Below are positions 10,627 through 21,459 of a stretch of DNA of 64,000 bases, piece by piece. This DNA is from Rapana venosa. Taxonomy: Eukaryota; Mollusca; Gastropoda; Neogastropoda; Muricidae. The notes below the pieces were generated by a model. It made no database searches, had not been told where the DNA came from, and saw only the letters and a program-made list of their open reading frames with translations. Positions within the stretch are counted from its first letter, which is position 1. Each line of letters starts with the position of its first letter. The DNA is taken from the NCBI GenBank assembly GCA_028751875.1, contig CM054167.1:18426604-18490603 (forward strand), in the 5' to 3' direction. The translations under genes were made by a program, and so were the position numbers.

Positions 10627-11555
10627 CACGCAATGAAAAAAAAAAAAAGATCAGAAGAAATTTCTTTTTTTTAAAATCCTTTCCTTTTATTCCCTTCTGG
10701 AATGATCAAGTAATGTTGACAGCAGTAAACAGCTATCTTCAGGGGAAAAAAAAGTGTCGAGGAAGAGTAACAAACAAACTCAAAAAAACTGAGTCACTGC
10801 CAAAACTGTTCAGGCGATATCTCTATTGATACCTAGAGAGAGGGAGAGGGAAACGATTATACATCTGACCACACATAACTGCACAGTGACTGTGAACTCT
10901 GAGGTCTAAGTCATTGACTTCTGGCTCCAGTCGAGCAACCCACTGTAGCCTGTGTCCCCCCTCTGCCATGTGCAAGCTGTGCACCAGATGTTCCATCCTC
11001 TGTGTACTGCTGTACAGTGAGTGTGTCGCCCTTCATGAACACTGACCATCTGCATGTGACGTGTCAAAGACTGTAACGGACACTGTCCACCATCGATGAA
11101 TGAACCGACCCTAGCGCGCACAAATACGCGATTTTCTTCGAAATGGTTCCATTATTCCACATGGAACACAAAGACGGAAAAACTAGAGAATGAAATGGTA
11201 TATCAATAATAAAAAAAATGTTTTAGATAAAACAAGAGAAGTTTGTGGGACATGCAACCTAATGTAATGTAATATAAAACGGAGGGCTGTAGATGGGTCT
11301 GTTTATAATGTGCCTAAGCATGGAAAAGGGTTACCAAGTCATTAAACAGACGCCAGTTTTCATAAGGAAAATAAACAATGAAACTGATGACTATAGCACG
11401 AGCATCTTTATGAAAGTAATATGACAGGTTGATGCACGGTATCTTTTACATAGAGATGAAAGTGGAGCAGGTAGCTCAATACAAATGTGTTTACATACAT
11501 GCCTGCACCTTAGCCCTCATTAACATTTATAAAATATTTGATGATATATATATAT

Positions 11556-11592
<37 letters not shown>

Positions 11593-11640
11593 GTACAAAT
11601 CATAACAGCCTACTTTATAACATGATTTTTTCCCTTCTGT
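10627..11640 (+). other. 3' flank of the repeat-protein gene
   Basis: No coding sequence is seen. AT-rich sequence begins just after the stop codon; an AATAAA at about 11369 could be a polyadenylation signal. A TA/CA microsatellite lies at 11540-11592. Confidence 0.4.
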
Positions 11641-12060
11641 TCCTCAGCTAGAGTTTCGAGGTTCACAGGTGGTGACATTTTGCACACATGCCGACCATTT
11701 TCACCCATCATGAAGGTAGCTGCATCCCAACTTCAGGGATGGTATCTAAACACAACACCTGTGCGCATGTGTTTAAAAAAAAAACCCAAAAAAGTCATCC
11801 ATTCCTACCGGCACAAAATGGTCAACTCTCCTGAAAGGCAGAAAGGGTTTTTAAAGTGTGCGCAAGATGTTTTGCATACATTCGCAAAACGGGGCTTTGG
11901 TTTATAGTCTCATTCAAAGGAATTTAGGGGGTGGAGTCAGTACTGATGTTAACTCCAGGGGAAACTCCCTTAAAATGGGCACCTCTGTGGTGGCTTAATC
12001 GTGGACCATTAGATGACGAAGGCAACACTCTGAACCACTAGGCTATCCTGCAACCCCCCC
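11640..12060 (-). repeat. SINE-E copy
   Basis: Read on the - strand it has a head region ending at the poly-C tract (12054-12069). It then has the shared core ('gagactataaacc' type, 'cttgcgcacac' type) and the SINE-E 3' end containing the 'ctcagctagag' and 'gaggttcac' blocks. It is diverged. The tRNA boxes are only partly recognisable. Confidence 0.7.
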
Positions 12061-12099
12061 CCCCCCCCTTCCCCTAAAAATTTTAGAAATAAATTGATA

Positions 12100-12205
12100 T
12101 AAGAACAGAAGTTATTAACTTTATATGTAACAACACCAGAAGTTATTAACTTTATATGTAACAACAACACCAGAAGTTATTAACTTTATATGTAACAACA
12201 ACAAC
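12100..12205 (+). repeat. Three copies of a ~36-bp unit
   Basis: 'agaagttattaacttta' followed by 'tatgtaacaaca' repeats three times with growing ACA spacers. The AT-rich stretch from 12205 to 12700 shows nothing else. Confidence 0.8.
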
Positions 12206-12711
12206 AAACCTTGATGTATATGACAATCTTGTATCAAGTGTTGCACATGTAGGTATGTGAATGTCATGTCCACCAAACAAAACCATTTTTTTATTTTATT
12301 TTTTTATATTAAGCAGGATTGAGAAATAATACTTTTGCTTGATTTTTGTGTGCGTACGTACTTTTGCACTTGTATATGCCAGGCACGTTGTTTGAGAGTT
12401 GCACGCCTAGCTTCTTTACTTCTTTAACATATACAAATTTCATTTATTATTATTATTATTCTGTCACTCTGCAGCGATAGTAATATTGTCATTTACATTG
12501 TATCTTTTTTTCTACATCATGCTCTTTAAAAAAAAAAAAAATTTCCATTGTTCTTACTGTTGTTTTCAGTTTAGATCACACTGTTACAGAAAATGGTTGC
12601 TGTAATATTTGTGTAATTATTTCATCAACTTTGTTTACTTGATGTTGTAAAGTAATATCCGTTCTAATACAGATACCATGCTTACCTGACTTGTCAAGCA
12701 GGGAGCAAAAT

Positions 12712-13193
12712 ATGACCCTCCACCTTGAAATGAGTCACACTGCACTTGTCCAACTTATCCGCCAGGAGTCACTGGGGTCAGGATAGCAATTTGAGATTTT
12801 GATTTGTTTGGGGTTTTTCTTTTTACAAGATTCAGCGCTATATAAATTCCATATATTATTATTATCATTATAAAACTGTAAGCTGTCTTCTACCTTGTAC
12901 TGAAGTATTAAAGCCTAATTTTGTTTTATTTTCCTTTAAAAGCGCGTTTAAAAACACCCAACCCTCTTCATCCTTACCATCTATTACGACGCAAGATTAG
13001 TCACTTTTCATTTTGTAATTTCCTGGAGTCTACCATTTCATTTTGCAAGAACTCTTCATAGAAATGTCCAATTTTTATTCTGTTTCTTTTATTTAATAGC
13101 TTTAAAAAATACCCTGCATATTAATAATATGTTTTAAAAATTTTTTTAATTCACCTCCGGTGCAAAGTGACTCATTTTGAGGCGGTGGGTCAC
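12712..13193 (+). mobile_element. MITE with terminal inverted repeats
   Basis: The left end 'tgaccctccacc' with 'atgagtcac' faces the right end 'gtgactcatttt' with 'ggtgggtca', an inverted pair of about 26 bp with mismatches. A second copy lies inverted at about 22636-23067, sharing internal blocks such as 'aaagcgcgtttaaa' and 'gaactcttcatag'. There is no ORF, and no clear target duplication could be read. A SINE/LINE tail fragment (12797-12870) sits inside it. Confidence 0.7.
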
Positions 13194-13964
13194 AAATGCA
13201 GAAGTAATGGCCTCTGTCTTATGGTTTCATTTGTGGATTTAAAAAAAAAAATTTTTTTAAATATCCTGTGGCTTATACATGCGATCATGGATCTATACCT
13301 AGCTGGTTTTGGAGAAACAAAGTTTTCTTGTATTTAGTTTGGCAGAGTGCAGTCTAAAACCCCCTCCCCCAGTAGATTCTGACTTAGCTATGAGGGGACA
13401 TTATATTGCAAAGATGCATCATATGTAAAAGAAACAGGTTTGGTTGTTCATACGATAAAAACATACGATTAAAAAAAAAATTATATCACTTGAGGACCAC
13501 AAAATTCAATCTTTATTTGAATTGATGATAAAATTAAAACTTTTAAAACTTCTTTTTTTTTAAACCAGAAACCGGACTGCACAGTTCTGTTATGTTGATG
13601 AGTAAAAACATGCACCTTTTCTTTGCAATGAAATTATTTCACTGAATGATTCCAATATCGATCTTTTAAAATGTAACGAGTCTTGGGCCCAAAATCATCA
13701 GAATCCTGGTCCCTTTCCAAACATCAAACACTCTGAAGCAAAGTTCACAGGCTCGTTTCTATCCTTTCGCAGTAAATGTGTGTCACACCTTCACTAACCC
13801 ATGTCCTATCACCCTGCTAAAGTATATGACCTGTGTGAGTGTGTGTGTGTGCTTTTGAAACACATTTGACTATTGAAATGTTATTTCATAGATTTTGTCT
13901 GCAGCGCACCATGTTTGTAATATCTGTTTGTTTAAACTATTGATTATTTATCATTGATTGCACG

Positions 13965-14052
13965 ACTGCGTAAGATTAGGTTAAATGCATGCGCTTTGAT
14001 TTGTCTTTGCAAGATATAGCGCTATATAAGTTCCATTTATTATTATTATTTA
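13965..14052 (+). repeat. CR1/L2-like LINE 3' end
   Basis: It contains 'gcgctttgatttgtc', 'gcaagatatagcgctatata' and a closing (ATT)n, the same 3' end as the LINE copies at 21270-21770 and 34345-35760. The stretch from 13194 to 13964 shows no recognisable feature. Confidence 0.85.
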
Positions 14053-14259
14053 TCATTACATTGTGCATGATTATTCCAACTTCATGCGTTTTTGTCACCT
14101 CCTGAATTTTTGTTTTTCCTTATGATATTCAAGTGTTTTTGCCTTTTCTCTTTTAGTGCTTCTCCTGTGTGAACTCTTTTGCTTCAAGTAAAAAAAAATA
14201 TAGTACATGAAAATTCATTCATGGTTTTGCTTGTTTATTCATTCATTTGTTCTCCTCTC

Positions 14260-14356
14260 TCTCTCACACACACACACATACTCACACATACATACTACGC
14301 TGTATGTAAACACTTACTAATACTTTTTCTTCTCTCATTTTCTTCCTTTCGAAGAC

Positions 14357-14389
<33 letters not shown>

Positions 14390-14450
14390 TACTGTTCGAC
14401 ACAGATCTTCTCTCTTTCTTTCCTTCACACACACACACACACACACCACA
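14260..14450 (+). repeat. CA tracts and a long poly-C run
   Basis: (CA)n at 14265-14295 and 14428-14448 flank a run of about 33 C at 14357-14389. Confidence 0.9.
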
Positions 14451-14522
14451 TGCCTTTAAGTCTATAACTTAAAAGCAATCTACTAAACTTATACTAAATA
14501 TCAAATACTCCATAAATCTTCT

Positions 14523-15075
14523 GTGTTTAAGAGGAATTCATGTTTCCTTTGCTGGATTCCTTCACACATAAGATTATTTTCTAATGAGTGGGCTGATAGG
14601 GCTGCGAAGAAAGGTGCACGTAATGAAAAGGGGTCTACAGTACCGCATGTCCCTCTATCCATTGCAGAGGGTTATCAGTTGTTAGAAGAAGCTTTCTTAA
14701 ACAAATTCATAGAAAAGCATGGCAAATCAAGCAGCTTTCACATTAAACTCAGAGTGGGAAGAGTGTAATTGAATACATTGATCACTTAGAGATTCATACA
14801 AATGCTGTCAAAGAAAGACAACTCAAGGCATTCTTTTCAGGATAAGATTAAATGCATTCACGACAAAATTCAGCAAGGACCTTAAATGCTTATGATATGA
14901 ATATATTTCAAATACCCATATCATACTTGAATGTGAGAATTTAAAACCTCATCTCCCTGCCTTTTCTGAGAATTCCATTGACGAAGTTTTGAACAATGTA
15001 AAGCTAACGTTTGACATTGCTCAAGGTTTATCGTTAAGTCCTATAGGGCATTTATTGTAGTTGTAGTTTTCTTTG
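14523..15075 (+). mobile_element. LINE 3' fragment with RNase H remnant
   Basis: The first reading frame contains CWIPSHIRLFSNEWADRAAKK, the C-terminal signature of the RNase H domain found in several non-LTR retrotransposon clades. It breaks at 14768. Further on, 'catatcatacttgaatgtg' matches the 3' region of the copy at 32800-33180, where a His/Cys-type C-terminus (HIILECENLKP) can be read in fragments. It is dead: several stops and frameshifts. Confidence 0.8.
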
Positions 15076-15164
15076 AATTTCATTTTTTTGAAAAATGTTG
15101 TTCTTGATCTGTTTATGTTCAGAATACTATTTGTGTATTTTCCTTGTTATTACTCTTCATTACA

Positions 15165-15208
15165 CACACACATACACTCGCACGCACACCCGGACACACA
15201 CACAGAGT

Positions 15209-15282
<74 letters not shown>

Positions 15283-16160
15283 CTATCTCTTTTATTCAGT
15301 CTCCTATTTTAGGGATGTATGGTGTCACGTAAAGTGGAAAGATTTTAAAATTGAAGACTTACTTACACACACACACACATTCACACATACACACTCACAC
15401 ACACACATACTCACACACACACACACACAAACACTCACACACAAAACACAACACAAACACATACACACACAAACACTCACAAACACATACACCACACAAC
15501 CCCACACACACATACAACACAACACAATACAAACACTCACAAAACACACACACATAAACACACACACACAACAACACACAAACACTCACAAACACACACA
15601 CATACACTCACACACACACTCACACCACATACACACAAACACTCACAAACACATACACACACAAACACTCACAAACACAACACACACAAACACACACATA
15701 AAACACAAACACTCACAAACAAACCACACACACACACACAACACACACACACACACATACACACCACCATACACACACACACACAAACACACACACAAAC
15801 ACATACACACAAACCACTCACAATACACACACACAAACAAACAACACACACACACACAACACACACAAACACTCACACACACACATACACACACACATAC
15901 ACACCCCCTCACACACTACACACACACACACACAAACACACACACAAACACATACACACACACACTACCACACACACACATACACAAATACACACAAACC
16001 CACACACACACATACACAAACACACACACAACCTACACCTCACAAAACATTCCCACATACCCACCCCACACACACAGCACCACACTAACATACACAAACA
16101 TCACAAACACACACACAACACACACACACACACATCACACAACACTCACAAACACACATT
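15165..16160 (+). repeat. CT then CA low-complexity block
   Basis: (CT)n/(ATCT)n at 15211-15290 is followed, after 70 bp, by almost 800 bp of CA-rich sequence (15365-16160) with AACAC, ATAC and AACTC variants. It is an expanded dinucleotide tract after the LINE 3' end. Apparent ORFs here are artefacts. Confidence 0.9.
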
Positions 16161-16189
16161 GTACTTTAAAAGCAGGAACTGGACAGCCT

Positions 16190-16462
16190 GAAGGTCAGAC
16201 CATTACACTCATAACCTGACACCCAGGATCTGTGACACCTCATCAAGGGAGACTTTTTTTCCCCCCAGGAGTAGTTGACTCCACTCCCTCCCTGAAAAGT
16301 CCTTCGGATGAGACTACAACAAACTGAGGTCCCACGCACGAACATTGTTATGCACAAGCCAAAACCTGTTTCGCCTTTCACGAGAGTAGGCCATTGTGTG
16401 CCGGTAGGAAATTTTACAAAAACCGCACGCACTTGGGGACTGAATGTAAAAAATAGCCTTGA
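16190..16462 (+). repeat. SINE-A copy, diverged
   Basis: Core and 3' blocks are recognisable: 'gtccttcggatgagac', 'gagtaggccattgtgtgccg', 'accgcacgcac' and 'ggggactgaatgtaaaaaa'. The head is degraded. Confidence 0.75.
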
Positions 16463-16479
16463 GGTTACAAGGGTTGTGA

Positions 16480-16885
16480 ACCTGATCTCACGGGCCCAGG
16501 ATCGAGCCACCACAGAGGCGCCCGTTTTAGGGAGTTTTACTCTCAAGTTAACATCAGTGCAGACTCCAACCCCACCCCCCCCCCCAACAGAAGTCCTTCA
16601 GATGAGAGTATAAACCAAGGCCCTGTGTGCGAACGCACGCAGAACATCTTGCGCACACAATAAAAACTTGTTCCGCCTTTTGGAAGAGTAGGCCACTGCA
16701 TGCGGGTAGGAGCAGGGGGGGGAGGGGGGGGGGGGGGGGGGGGGGGGATGTTAAAACCGCATGCACACGAGTGTCGTGTTTAGACACCATCCCCCAAGAT
16801 GGAATGTGGCTACCCGGTGGCCCCCCCAAACTTGCATATGCCAAATCTCACCATTGGTGAACCTCGGAGCTCTAGCCGAGGAACG
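16480..16885 (+). repeat. SINE-E copy
   Basis: It runs from a tRNA-like region with 'ggatcgagccacc' through the shared core to the 3' signature 'caccattggtgaacctcgga'. It contains a G-rich run (16717-16747) inside the body. Confidence 0.8.
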
Positions 16886-17214
16886 AACCAAAAAAACAAA
16901 CAACCCCCAAACAAACAAAGAAAGATACAGATAAAAACTCTGTTTGATAACAGTAGTCAAAACAGTCAGCGTTTGTGAATACCAATGTTGTCTACGGTCC
17001 TTCCAGTGGAGGCCTTCTGCTGTAAAAAAAAAAAAAAAATTGACACTGGTACGAAATGCGTAAAAACACAGACAAACCTGATTCTGTTTGAGTGCACAGA
17101 ATGTATAGCAACCGATACATGTCATGCCTGTATTGAGCTTTGTGCCCATTTGGGGACCTCTCGGTCAGTCGGTCTGTTTGTCAGGCTGTCCCTCTTTCTC
17201 TGTCTGCCTACCTG

Positions 17215-17219
<5 letters not shown>

Positions 17220-17278
<59 letters not shown>
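17220..17278 (+). repeat. (CT)n microsatellite
   Basis: A pure CT run of about 58 bp. Confidence 0.95.
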
Positions 17279-17282
<4 letters not shown>

Positions 17283-17379
17283 ATGTTTATATGTTTTGTA
17301 TCCTTATAACTGTGCAATATAAAAAAAAAAACTGAATAAAAAAGTTTTAAAAAAAACAAACAAGAAAGATACAGATAAA

Positions 17380-17430
17380 AGAACAAGTGGACCTACTCTA
17401 CAAAAGCTGCTGCTGTTGCCAATATAGGTA
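17380..17430 (-). repeat. Stray copy of the BTBD8 exon-10 donor edge
   Basis: 'ggacctactct' plus 'caaaagctgctg' and 'ctgttgcc' match the donor end of the exon at 19468-19597, about 2 kb further along the intron in the direction of transcription. The copied piece includes the GT donor (AGA|GTAGGTCC on the - strand). Confidence 0.7.
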
Positions 17431-17523
17431 AAATAAATAAAGAAATAAAAAATTTTAAAGCCCAAACAAACCAAAAAACCGGAACCAACCATCCAACACA
17501 CCAACACACACAACACAACGTTT

Positions 17524-17825
17524 ATGCAATCTGACAACCCGGGTTCGATTCCCGTTCAAGGGGATATTTTCCCCTGGAGTTGACATCAGTGCAGACTCCA
17601 CTCTCCCCAAAAGTCCTTTGGATGAAACTGTAAACCGAGGCCCCCTGTGCGAACGCACGCAGCACATCTTGCGCACATGTTAAATCCTGTTCCGCTTTTT
17701 GTAAGAGTAGGCCATTGTGTGCCGGTGGGAACAGATGACAGAATTTATAAAGCCGCATACACACGGGGATTGGATGTAAAAAAAGCACATAAGTGCTTAT
17801 TCCATTATCCTCGATATAAAAGAAA
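17524..17825 (+). repeat. SINE-A copy
   Basis: Starting at the B box ('gggttcgattccc'), it has core, 'cattgtgtgccggtgggaac' and the tail 'attatcctcgatataaaag'. The A-box half of the head is lost. Confidence 0.9.
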
Positions 17826-18053
17826 CAAAACAACAACAAAAAATATGCTTCAATATGTATATATTGGGTTTATTGTAGTAATTAAAATCAATATAATGTT
17901 GCATGTAGCATGTGTACGAGGGGGGAGTGGTTAAGGTGTCACTGTCATTAAAATCTGAGATGACCCAAGTTTATATATTCATATAGAGTACATGTGTAAG
18001 TATTGATCTACGTATGGGTTGATATGATATCGACCCTGACAGGCTTTGGATCT

Positions 18054-18054
<1 letters not shown>

Positions 18055-18086
<32 letters not shown>

Positions 18087-18130
18087 ACATGTGTGAGTGT
18101 GTGTGTGTACACGTGTGTGAGTGCGTCTGT
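18055..18130 (+). repeat. (GT)n microsatellite
   Basis: GT run with TACAC interruptions. Confidence 0.9.
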
Positions 18131-18399
18131 GTTGTGTATTTGGTTGGGTTTGGGATTTGTATTTTCTTGTTGTTTGGGGCTTATTTTCGTTTTTGTGTTA
18201 CACAAAATAATGCTGGTTTATTTTATTTTGTCGCTGTTTATTTTCTTTTTCATTGTATTAGATGACTTAAATTGTTATCGCTGATGTTAGAATTGCTGGG
18301 CGGGTTTATATTGCCTGAATTTATTCTTTGATGGAGGGATTAACGTTGTTCTGCCTTAAATAAAAAAAAGCACATGTACGTGCGCGTTTATGACCAGGA

Positions 18400-18914
18400 G
18401 AGAGGGAGGGAATGGATGTCTTTGTTTTACTTTTTCACTCTGAATGCAATGTCTGCTTGGTTGTTTCTTGTTTTCATTTATATATGAGTATATGTGGTGA
18501 AGGGGATATGGGTGAGGGTGTGTACGTGTATGTAAGTGTTTAAATGATTTAAAAGGAAACTATACATCAGTTTCCTCTATATCCATTTGGTTGTTGTTGT
18601 TGGTAGGGGTGGGGGTGAAGTTCTAGTTTGTTTTTGTTTTTTTGTTTTGTTTGGGGTTTTCCTTTGTTTTAGGGTGGTTTTCTTGGGGAGGGGGAGGGGG
18701 TATTTTGGACTCCTTTTTCTCTTTGTTAGTTCTATATTGTTCTTAATTTGATTTGGCTGTTATTGTTGTTTTATGTTTGATATTGTCGCTGTTGTTGTTG
18801 TGAAAGTATGTGTGCGTGTGCTTGTTTATTTGCTTGTTGTGGTTGTTCTTGTTGTTTTATCTTTTTTGTTTGTTTTGTTCAGTTGTTTGTATGGTTAGAG
18901 GTTTTTGTGTGTAT

Positions 18915-18959
<45 letters not shown>

Positions 18960-19260
18960 GTTGGTGGGGTTATTTTATTTGTTTGTTGTTTGTTTTAGTT
19001 GTTTTTTTTTGTTGCTTGTTTGTTTGTAGTTTGGTGTTTTTTGTTGCGGGAGAGTTTTTTAGAATTTTATTTTGATTTGCATGGTTTATTAACATTGTTC
19101 AGGGTTTTCTTTTTGTTTTGTTTTTTAATTCTATGTATGCATATATTATTGTCTTCTCTAGTTTGATTTGTATGGTTTATCATAGATTAGGTGTATATTC
19201 CATGTCTGCATATATATTATTATCTTTTTCTTTCTTTAGATACATGGCTTTTTTCTCCCC
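18400..19260 (+). other. Strand-asymmetric G/T-rich stretch
   Basis: About 0.85 kb in which the + strand is overwhelmingly G and T, with GTTTT, GTTGTTGTT and GGGGTTTT motifs and a G run at 18929-18958. No coding potential is seen on either strand. It lies 200 bp beyond exon 10 of the BTBD8-like gene in transcription order. Confidence 0.7.
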
Positions 19261-19467
19261 CTTTTTTTGTTATAAAAATAGATAGATGGCTTGATGATGA
19301 AAAAAAAAAAAAAAGCAAATTAGCACTGCTTATTCAATGTACCACCTAAAAATAAAAGTTTGACATTGACTGACTTTGACGCCGACAAACAAAACTTTGA
19401 CGCCGACAAACAAACAAACAAAAACAAACAGACAGAAACGGCCGACAAACGGCACAAGGGGACCTAC

Positions 19468-19597
19468 TCTGCAAAAGCTGCTGTTGCAGCGGCGTGGGCA
19501 GGGCCGACCACTGGGGGCAGTCGACGACACGGTGAATGTAGCGGTGCAGGTACCACTCACACCTCTCCACCAGCTTCTTCAGCAGACGTTGAACTTC
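19468..19597 (-). CDS. BTBD8-like exon 10 (last one recognised)
   Basis: 130 bp after a (GT)n-CAG acceptor; donor AGA|GTAGGT, one base into a codon. It encodes EVQRLLKKLVERCEWYLHRY and VDCPQWSALPTPLQQQLLQ, corresponding to the last helices before the disordered C-terminus of BTBD8. No following exon was found down to position 1. Confidence 0.8.
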
Positions 19598-21419
19598 CTG
19601 ACACACACACACACACAAATCTAATATCACGTAATGTGAAAAGACGTTAAATTAAAGAAGAACACACACAAAAAGCAAATGCCTCGCTTATTCAATTATA
19701 CCATCTGGAAATACACAAATTTAAACTTGACTTGACTTGACACACACGCACAGAGAAACCCCTCTCTATAATAATAAAAATAATAATAATAATGTAGGAG
19801 AAAAAGGAAGTAAAGGAGTCCCATAACCTATAAGGTCGTAGGGGAGCGAGGCGTCAGAGACCTCACTTCTCTAGGGACCAGCATATTGAGGGCAGTGGCG
19901 CCCATCTCCTCTCCCTCGCTGCTTTACCTTCCCTGACCTTAAAGAGGGCAGGTACCCATTTACAGCTGGGTGAACTAGGGGAGCTGTACTGAAGCCAAGG
20001 CTGCGCGCAAACGGTCACCCATCCAACTGGTAACCATGCTCGACGCTGCTTAACTTGGCTGGGGGAAAGCGAGTGCTCCGACCACTGAGCTATTCCGTCC
20101 CCGTTATCCAATGTACCAATGTACGTTATTCAATGTACCATCTGGAAACACAAAAATTTCAACTTGACTTAACTTGACACACACACAGAAACCCCTCTCT
20201 CTAATAATAATAATAATAATGTATGGAATTTATATAGCGCTGAATCTTGTAAAGCAACAAATCAAAGCGCTCAGATGATTTTTTTTTTAATTTATGCCGT
20301 GTGTATGCGGTTTTTAAAATTTTGTCATCTGTTCCCACCGGCACATGATGGCCTACTCTTTCGAACAGCAAAACAGGATTTAACGTGTGCGCAAGATGTT
20401 CTGCATGCGTTTGCACACGAGGCCTCGGTTTATAGTCTCATCCGAAGGACTATGACATTCAGTTCAATTTTTTTGTCAAACTGGGAAGAAAGGGCGAGGA
20501 GGCAGGGAATCAAACCCAGAACCTCACGGTTTACTTGTTGGCAGGCGAACGTCTTAACCATCCTGCCACTGTCCTTCCGCGAGTTGTCTATCACTGATCA
20601 ATACTTGACAGAGCCCCAGAGACGATTCACATCATTTCGTGTCTAAGAAGGGAAGGAGGGTGGCAGGATGGTTAAGACGTTCACCTGCCCACACGCAAAC
20701 CGTGAGGTTCTGAGTTCCATCCCCAGCCTCGCCCTTTCTTCCCAGTTTGACGAAAAAAATCAAACTGAATGTTTAAAAGTCTGGATGAGAGACTATAACC
20801 CGTGTGCGAACGCGTGCAGAACATCTTGCGCACACGTTAAAAACCCATCCCGCCTTTTGGAAGAGTAGGCTACTGTGTGCCGGTAGGAACGGATGACAGG
20901 GGGAGAAACCCCCCCCCCACCTGCATGCACAGCGTGTTGTGTTTAGACACTAAAGTTGGAATGCGGATACCTAAATGGGGGGGGGGGGGAGGGGAGGGAG
21001 GGGAGGGGAGGAAGAAAACAGCCGCCGCATACACACACAAAAATCTCACCATTGGTAAATCTCGGAGCTCTAGCCGAGGAACAAAAAAAAACAACCAAAA
21101 ATTAAAAAAAAACCAAAAAAGGAAGGAAAGGAAAAAAAGTCTGTTTTCACTCCGTTGTAACTGAGACTTGCTACACAAACAGATCCCTGTGTGGGTTGGA
21201 CACAGCTGTAGAGAACAACGACTCAAAACAAAAAACCCCACCAAACAACTGCTTGTGAACCAACCCTTCGTACAAGACTGAAGTGAATGTCTTCACTTGT
21301 ACACTCCTTCTCGTTCTCTCCGCTCTGCTACAGATACCTTGTCCTTACGAATACCTAGATTCAACCAATCCACCATCGGCTGTCGCTCTTTCTCAATTTC
21401 TGGTCCATTGATGTGGAAT

Positions 21420-21459
<40 letters not shown>

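Noticed and set aside
15095..16219. 374-codon Thr/His ORF and its reverse Cys/Val frames
   Set aside because: Direct translations of CA/GT dinucleotide tracts. The same applies to 28267-29508 (TATACA repeats).
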